DNA from: Clostridiales bacterium
GTDB lineage: Bacteria > Bacillota > Clostridia > Clostridiales > Caloramatoraceae
Assembly: GCA_026416355.1 (NCBI GenBank)
Contig: JAOAFH010000053.1
Coordinates: forward strand, 1 to 12,183
Direction of reading: 5' to 3'
DNA length: 12,183 bases
Both the position numbers and the translations under genes were made by a program. Under the pieces are notes generated by a model that saw only the letters and a program-made list of their open reading frames with translations, was not told the DNA's origin and did not search any database. Shown here one piece after another: positions 9,280 to 12,183 of this stretch; position 1 is the stretch's first letter; each line of letters opens with the position of its first letter.

Positions 9280-9421
9280 ATTGACCTCCAATTTAATTAT
9301 TTCTCGTATTATTATATTCAATATAAATAAACATAATGAAATAACTATAATTTGTAAATTAACTTTTATAAAATATAAAGATTTTTATGTTTTTTTACAT
9401 ATAATAAACTAAAGCAAGTTT
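9280..9421. promoter_or_regulatory. Divergent intergenic control region
   Basis: This 142-bp, extremely A/T-rich spacer lies between the start codons of the minus-strand DUF11 gene and the plus-strand C11 peptidase, so it must hold at least two divergent promoters unless transcripts enter from outside. On + there is a TATAAT at 9400-9405 (context CATATAATA, which would also fit a mother-cell sporulation sigma -10), about 20 bp before the peptidase start, with no good -35. On - there is a TATAAT in GAATATAATAATA (+ strand about 9313-9318), also without a clear -35. The GGAGG for the DUF11 gene lies at 9286-9290. Sigma-factor assignment cannot be made by eye. Confidence 0.45.
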
Positions 9422-10549
9422 ATGGATTTTATAATGAAAAGTTTAAGTATTCTTTTTTATTTAGATGGAAACAATGAAATTGAACCAGAGATATACTCAT
9501 CTTTACAAAAATTATTGGGATATAGAAACAATGATGTTGAAATATTTATAGAAGTTGGTAGAGAAAAAAGGGAATTTGCAAGAGTTTTAAGACCTTATGA
9601 AATAATAGAAGAATCTAATGATATCTGGAATGGAGTTAGAAGATATGTTTTGAAAGATGGTGTTGTTAAAAAAATAGAATTAGGTAAAATAAATATGGCA
9701 CATCCTAAGGAGCTTTACGATTTTATTTGCTGGGGGCTTAAAAATTCAAACTCAAAACAAAATATTCTAGTTATTGCATCTCATGGATTTAATTTTGTAG
9801 GTGGAATTATAGATTTGACTTTAGACATTCCTTATATTATGTCAATTGAGGATATGAGTTACAGTATAAATAAAGCTTTGATAGATACTAGAAAAAAATT
9901 AGATATGTTAGTTTTAGATATGTGCTATATGAACTATATAGAGATTATATATGAACTTAGCAGGAGATATTCAAATATAGAAAATATATTGACATATTAT
10001 GGTGAAGGGGATTTTGGTGGAATAGATTATGTTTCTATGATAGAAAATGCATATAGAATTTTAAATAAAGATAATAAGATAATAGATATGCTAGAAAGAG
10101 ATAATCTTATGCTTATAAAGGGAAATAAAGCAAAGTTAAAGGAGATAAAAAAATATTGTGATGAATTTGCAAAAAAATCCTTGGACATAGGTTTTTTAGA
10201 CATACAGGAAGTTAAAAACAGCATAGGATTAAGTGATATATATAATAGATTAAATTCAATTACATGTTATAAATCCAAAATTTCAAAGGGAGTAAAAATA
10301 ATTGATTTTTATATTTCAGAGTTTGATAATATTTATAGAAATTTGGCTTTTGCTACAAATAACCATTGGAGATGTTTGGTTGCAAAATCTAATCAATTAA
10401 TAGATAGCCAAACAATAAGTTTTTTGCCTAAAAAATTAACAAATTCTGCATTAATTGGGCTCATAATGTCCTTAAATGTAAATATTGATACAAAACAAGC
10501 AACAAAAATATTAAATAATGTGGTTAAGGCTAAAGGTTGGAAGATTTGA
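9422..10549 (+). CDS. Clostripain-like (peptidase family C11) cysteine protease
   Basis: This 375-residue protein has the caspase-like C11 fold. The first strand reads ILFYLDGNNEIEP, as in other members (YMDGDNNLE type), followed by WNGVRRY. The catalytic dyad is visible as His121 in ASHGFN and Cys168 in LDMCYMNYIEIIYEL, which corresponds to the family's FDACLM.N.EVAYEL. Clostripain-type enzymes cut after basic residues, usually Arg; specificity here is not determined. There is no signal peptide, since the fold begins within ten residues of the start, so it looks intracellular or non-classically released. The start is uncertain: ATG 9422 and in-frame ATG 9434 both lack a strong ribosome site. 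It is divergent from the DUF11 giant and 70 bp upstream of the His-rich protein, with no terminator between. The unusual Met167 in place of the common Ala before Cys leaves the dyad intact. Confidence 0.82.
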   Translation: MDFIMKSLSILFYLDGNNEIEPEIYSSLQKLLGYRNNDVEIFIEVGREKREFARVLRPYEIIEESNDIWNGVRRYVLKDGVVKKIELGKINMAHPKELYDFICWGLKNSNSKQNILVIASHGFNFVGGIIDLTLDIPYIMSIEDMSYSINKALIDTRKKLDMLVLDMCYMNYIEIIYELSRRYSNIENILTYYGEGDFGGIDYVSMIENAYRILNKDNKIIDMLERDNLMLIKGNKAKLKEIKKYCDEFAKKSLDIGFLDIQEVKNSIGLSDIYNRLNSITCYKSKISKGVKIIDFYISEFDNIYRNLAFATNNHWRCLVAKSNQLIDSQTISFLPKKLTNSALIGLIMSLNVNIDTKQATKILNNVVKAKGWKI

Positions 10550-10619
10550 GTTAAATATATAGTTATATTTATTACTTCTTTACACAAACTATAACTAAGA
10601 TACAAAAGGAGGTGTTTAT

Positions 10620-11027
10620 ATGCCCCACATAAATAGAGATCATGATAGACATGAAGGTCAAGACAGCCTCCACGAGATCAATGCTAGAAGAGTTGATCAG
10701 CTTATAGATTTAGTTGAAAAGCATACAAGAACAGAAAGACATCTTGAAGAACATTCAAATATTACTGACTTAGATGAGATTAAATATGTACTTGAACTTC
10801 AAAAAGAAAGAGAACATCAAATTAAGCATCTTAGAAATCTAATTGCATTTGGCAGAGATGAAGACTTTTATAAGAGGGAAGTAGAAAATATAGAAAAGAA
10901 CCTAACCTATACAGAGCACTATCTAGACCACAATAAACATAATATGGATGAATTTACACTAGAAAAGACAATAGAAAAGCAAGAGCATAGAAGAGAACAA
11001 CTAGAAAACCTAAAACATTTATCATAG
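10620..11027 (+). CDS. His-rich, highly charged coiled-coil protein of unknown function
   Basis: This 135-residue protein is almost certainly real. AGGAGGTG stands 5-7 nt before the ATG, the strongest ribosome site in the window, and a hairpin follows the stop. I do not recognise a named family. It has no signal peptide, Cys or Trp; 14 of 135 residues are His, and Glu, Lys, Arg and Asp make up much of the rest. Heptad-like stretches (RVDQLIDLVEKHTRTERHLEEH and 55-75, 84-133) predict long amphipathic helices, probably a coiled coil or helical hairpin. The N-terminus (PHINRDHDRHEG) is polar and His/Asp-rich and might bind metal. It lies downstream of the C11 peptidase and could be co-transcribed with it. 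A short inverted repeat (TATAGTT 10558-10564, AACTATA 10587-10593) lies in the gap. Small His-rich charged proteins occur among spore-coat and stress proteins, but nothing here proves such a role. Confidence 0.7.
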   Translation: MPHINRDHDRHEGQDSLHEINARRVDQLIDLVEKHTRTERHLEEHSNITDLDEIKYVLELQKEREHQIKHLRNLIAFGRDEDFYKREVENIEKNLTYTEHYLDHNKHNMDEFTLEKTIEKQEHRREQLENLKHLS

Positions 11028-11046
11028 GTGGCATTTTGCCACCTAT
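11024..11046 (+). terminator. Hairpin after the His-rich protein gene
   Basis: A perfect 10-bp stem (ATAGGTGGCA, 11024-11033; TGCCACCTAT, 11037-11046) with a 3-nt loop overlaps the TAG stop. The following TTGTTATAT is only moderately T-rich, so termination may be partial. The tail also forms the -35 of the next promoter. Confidence 0.6.
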
Positions 11047-11075
11047 TTGTTATATAGACAATAAAAATATATAAT
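11047..11075 (+). promoter_or_regulatory. Sigma-A-like promoter of the mntA-hepT operon
   Basis: TTGTTA (11047-11052), a 17-bp spacer and a consensus TATAAT (11070-11075) lie 38 bp before the mntA start codon. A second possible reading (TAGACA 11055-11060, extended -10 TGGTAACAT) overlaps it and is weaker. Confidence 0.6.
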
Positions 11076-11087
11076 GGTAACATTATA
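11070..11087. promoter_or_regulatory. Palindrome over the mntA -10, candidate operator
   Basis: TATAATG (11070-11076) and CATTATA (11081-11087) form a perfect 7-bp inverted repeat with a 4-bp centre. It covers the -10 and the expected transcription start. A protein bound here would block the promoter. Autoregulation is common in toxin-antitoxin operons, but neither HEPN nor MNT proteins carry an obvious DNA-binding domain, so the binder is unknown and the -10 composition itself favours chance symmetry. Confidence 0.35.
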
Positions 11088-11112
11088 GTAAATAATTAAT
11101 AGGGTGATATAT

Positions 11113-11553
11113 ATGATAAGGAATACAAAGGTTGATTTTAATTTTGTTTACTCTAATATAGATAATTTAAAAAGTATTTTCAGTAATTATGGTGATAAAA
11201 TAGAAGTAGTTTATTTATTTGGTTCAGCATATACAAAAAAAATTAATCCTTTAAGTGATGTTGATATTGCGGTTTTAATAAATGATGAATATAGTGAAAT
11301 GATTGATGAAATTGAGGAAGAAGTTTATCAAGACGTAGTTAAATGTTTAAAGACTGACGAGATAGACTTAATTTGCCTAAATAAAGCACCTTTAAGCATA
11401 CAATATGGAGTTATAAAAAATAAGCAGATACTCTACTATTATGATAAAAGTAAAGTTGTAGATTATGAAACAAAGGTAATAACAAATTATCTTGATGTTA
11501 AGCCAATGAGAGATTTTTTAAATCATGAGTTTATTAAAAGGATAGGTGTTTAA
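11113..11553 (+). CDS. mntA: MntA-type nucleotidyltransferase antitoxin (MNT domain)
   Basis: This 146-residue minimal nucleotidyltransferase is the antitoxin of a HEPN/MNT module. Characterised MntA enzymes transfer AMP groups from ATP onto a Tyr near the active site of the partner HEPN RNase and so silence it. The signature GSx10DxD is exact: Gly37-Ser38, then Asp49 and Asp51 in SDVDIAVL. A third acidic residue, Asp85 in EIDLICLN, completes the metal site. The protein is short and soluble, with no substrate domain beyond the core. I start at ATG 11113, which has AGGGTG 6 nt upstream, rather than the in-frame GTG at 11104 that lies inside this ribosome site. Its stop is one base before the hepT start, so the genes are co-transcribed and probably translationally coupled. 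The antitoxin-first order is common for these pairs. Confidence 0.88.
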   Translation: MIRNTKVDFNFVYSNIDNLKSIFSNYGDKIEVVYLFGSAYTKKINPLSDVDIAVLINDEYSEMIDEIEEEVYQDVVKCLKTDEIDLICLNKAPLSIQYGVIKNKQILYYYDKSKVVDYETKVITNYLDVKPMRDFLNHEFIKRIGV

Positions 11554-11554
11554 C

Positions 11555-11992
11555 ATGGATGAAAAGCTTTTGACACAACTTAGATTGCTGAAGAAATACA
11601 TGGATATGTTAAAAAAAATTTCAAACTGTAGTAAAGAAGAATATTTAAATGATGAAATATTAAAGGGAGCAGCTGAAAGGTATCTTCAACTTTCAATTGA
11701 AACATGTATTAACATAGGTAGCAGAATAATATCTTTAGAGCAATTTGAAAAGAACATAAATGTACCAGAAACATATGCAGATGTTTTTGAAATATTAAAG
11801 AATATTGGATTAGTAAAAGAAGAATATGCTAAGAACTTAAAAAATATGGCTAAGTTTAGAAATAAACTTGTTCATATGTATTGGGAACTAGATGATGAAA
11901 TGGTTTATAATATAATAAAAAATAATTTAGGAGATATAGAGGAGTTTATAAAAATTACGGCAGAATATATAAAAATAATAATTAATAAATAA
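11555..11992 (+). CDS. hepT: HepT-type HEPN-domain RNase toxin (DUF86)
   Basis: This 145-residue all-helical protein is of the HepT (DUF86) family, the toxin of HEPN/MNT modules. HepT dimers cleave RNA, and the partner MntA AMPylates the Tyr of the motif. The catalytic Rx4HxY is complete: Arg102, His107 and Tyr109 in FRNKLVHMYWELD, so both the predicted RNase site and the AMPylation target are intact. An upstream helix reads RYLQLSIETCINIGSRII, as is typical for the family. I start at ATG 11555, with AGGTG 6 nt before it. An in-frame GTG at 11546 would overlap mntA by 8 bases but lies inside that ribosome site. The module looks functional. Such pairs stabilise mobile DNA or act in stress and phage defence in the studied cases; no specific role can be read here. 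Confidence 0.88.
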   Translation: MDEKLLTQLRLLKKYMDMLKKISNCSKEEYLNDEILKGAAERYLQLSIETCINIGSRIISLEQFEKNINVPETYADVFEILKNIGLVKEEYAKNLKNMAKFRNKLVHMYWELDDEMVYNIIKNNLGDIEEFIKITAEYIKIIINK

Positions 11993-11999
11993 GTATTTT

Positions 12000-12064
12000 A
12001 AAGAGGTTATTATACTAAATCAAGGTTTGATTTACCAATGAGTAGTATAATAGCCTCTTTTATA
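12000..12064 (+). terminator. Long hairpin terminator of the mntA-hepT operon
   Basis: An 18-bp stem (12000-12017 with 12043-12060), perfect apart from one G-U pair, is followed by a T-rich tail. Its 25-nt loop holds a second small hairpin (AATCAA 12018-12023, TTGATT 12027-12032). It begins 7 bp after the hepT stop. The stem reads AAAGAGG...CCTCTTT at the base, which is a usual terminator form. Confidence 0.85.
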
Positions 12065-12066
12065 TA

Positions 12067-12095
12067 TTGAAAAATTTAAATATATATGCTATTAT
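12067..12095 (+). promoter_or_regulatory. Sigma-A-like promoter of the downstream repressor gene
   Basis: TTGAAA (12067-12072), a 17-bp spacer and TATTAT (12090-12095) are followed by the C/G-rich element and the start codon at 12135. An overlapping TATAAT at 12093-12098 would need a 20-bp spacer, so the first reading is preferred. Confidence 0.55.
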
Positions 12096-12101
12096 AATAA
12101 T

Positions 12102-12114
12102 ACCCCCACAGGGT
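12102..12114. promoter_or_regulatory. CsoR-like operator candidate
   Basis: The imperfect palindrome TACCCCCACAGGGTG contains ACCC and GGGT arms five bases apart. It stands out sharply in A/T-rich DNA and lies just after the -10, at the expected start of transcription. CsoR/FrmR-family repressors typically bind TACCC...GGGTA sites containing runs of C and G and control their own genes. The G-rich stretch 12111-12129 partly serves as the ribosome site (AGGAGG 12124-12129, 5 nt from ATG). Confidence 0.45.
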
Positions 12115-12134
12115 GAGGGAGGGAGGAGGATAAT

Positions 12135-12183
12135 ATGAATAAAGAAAGAGAAGAAGCAAAAAAATATCTAAAAACTGCTAAAG
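12135..12183 (+). CDS. Probable CsoR/FrmR-family metal-sensing repressor, N-terminal fragment
   Basis: Only the first 16 codons (MNKEREEAKKYLKTAK) are in the window; the gene runs out at the right edge. The ATG has AGGAGG 5 nt upstream. The fragment resembles the first helix of DUF156 repressors (for example RLKTAKGQIEGI), which are small all-helical tetramers that release DNA on binding Cu(I) or on thiol modification. The neighbouring palindrome at 12102-12114 supports an autoregulated repressor. The fragment is too short to be sure; another small helical protein is possible, and the Cys/His ligands that define the subfamily are not in view. Confidence 0.5.
   Translation, partial: MNKEREEAKKYLKTAK

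Noticed and set aside
9300..9330. TTGAATA on the minus strand upstream of the DUF11 gene as a forespore (sigma F/G) -35 element
   Set aside because: No matching CATACTA-type -10 at the required distance; in such A/T-rich DNA the hexamer is expected by chance.
10558..10593. Inverted repeat TATAGTT/AACTATA between the C11 and His-rich genes as a terminator or operator
   Set aside because: Seven A/T-rich base pairs with a 22-nt spacer and no T tract; too weak to call as a feature.

Overview
The window is AT-rich, low-GC Gram-positive DNA. It most likely comes from an anaerobic, spore-forming Clostridia (Clostridiaceae-like). The clues are strong AGGAGG-type ribosome sites, short A/T-flanked intrinsic terminators, a ProRS with the zinc-binding C-terminal domain, a clostripain-type (C11) protease and a giant DUF11-repeat protein. 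The species cannot be named from the sequence.

Layout. (1) Bases 1-249 are the 3' end of a prolyl-tRNA synthetase gene on the + strand. It converges through one bidirectional terminator on a minus-strand cytoplasmic L-asparaginase (273-1259). (2) Upstream of that, also on the minus strand, is a small zinc-dependent phospholipase C-fold protein without a signal peptide (1312-1899). (3) Bases 2026-9279 (minus) are one 7.25 kb gene for a 2417-residue protein made almost wholly of DUF11-type beta modules. Its last ~1690 residues are six copies of a ~280-residue A+B pair. No signal peptide, membrane anchor or sortase motif is visible. (4) A 142 bp AT-rich divergent spacer separates it from a plus-strand C11 peptidase (9422-10549), followed by a His-rich, highly charged helical protein (10620-11027). 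(5) Bases 11047-11992 are a compact HEPN/MNT (HepT-MntA) toxin-antitoxin operon with its own promoter, a palindrome over the -10 and a long hairpin terminator. (6) The window ends in the first 16 codons of a probable CsoR-type metal-sensing repressor, preceded by a sigma-A-like promoter and a C/G-rich operator-like site.

How the genes relate. The ProRS and asparaginase genes are ordinary metabolism. The most unusual part is the DUF11 giant with its divergent intracellular-looking cysteine protease and the coiled-coil protein. A protease-substrate or surface/spore-structure relation is plausible from the arrangement but is inference. The HepT-MntA pair is a self-contained module of a known type (antitoxin AMPylates the HEPN RNase) with every signature residue intact.
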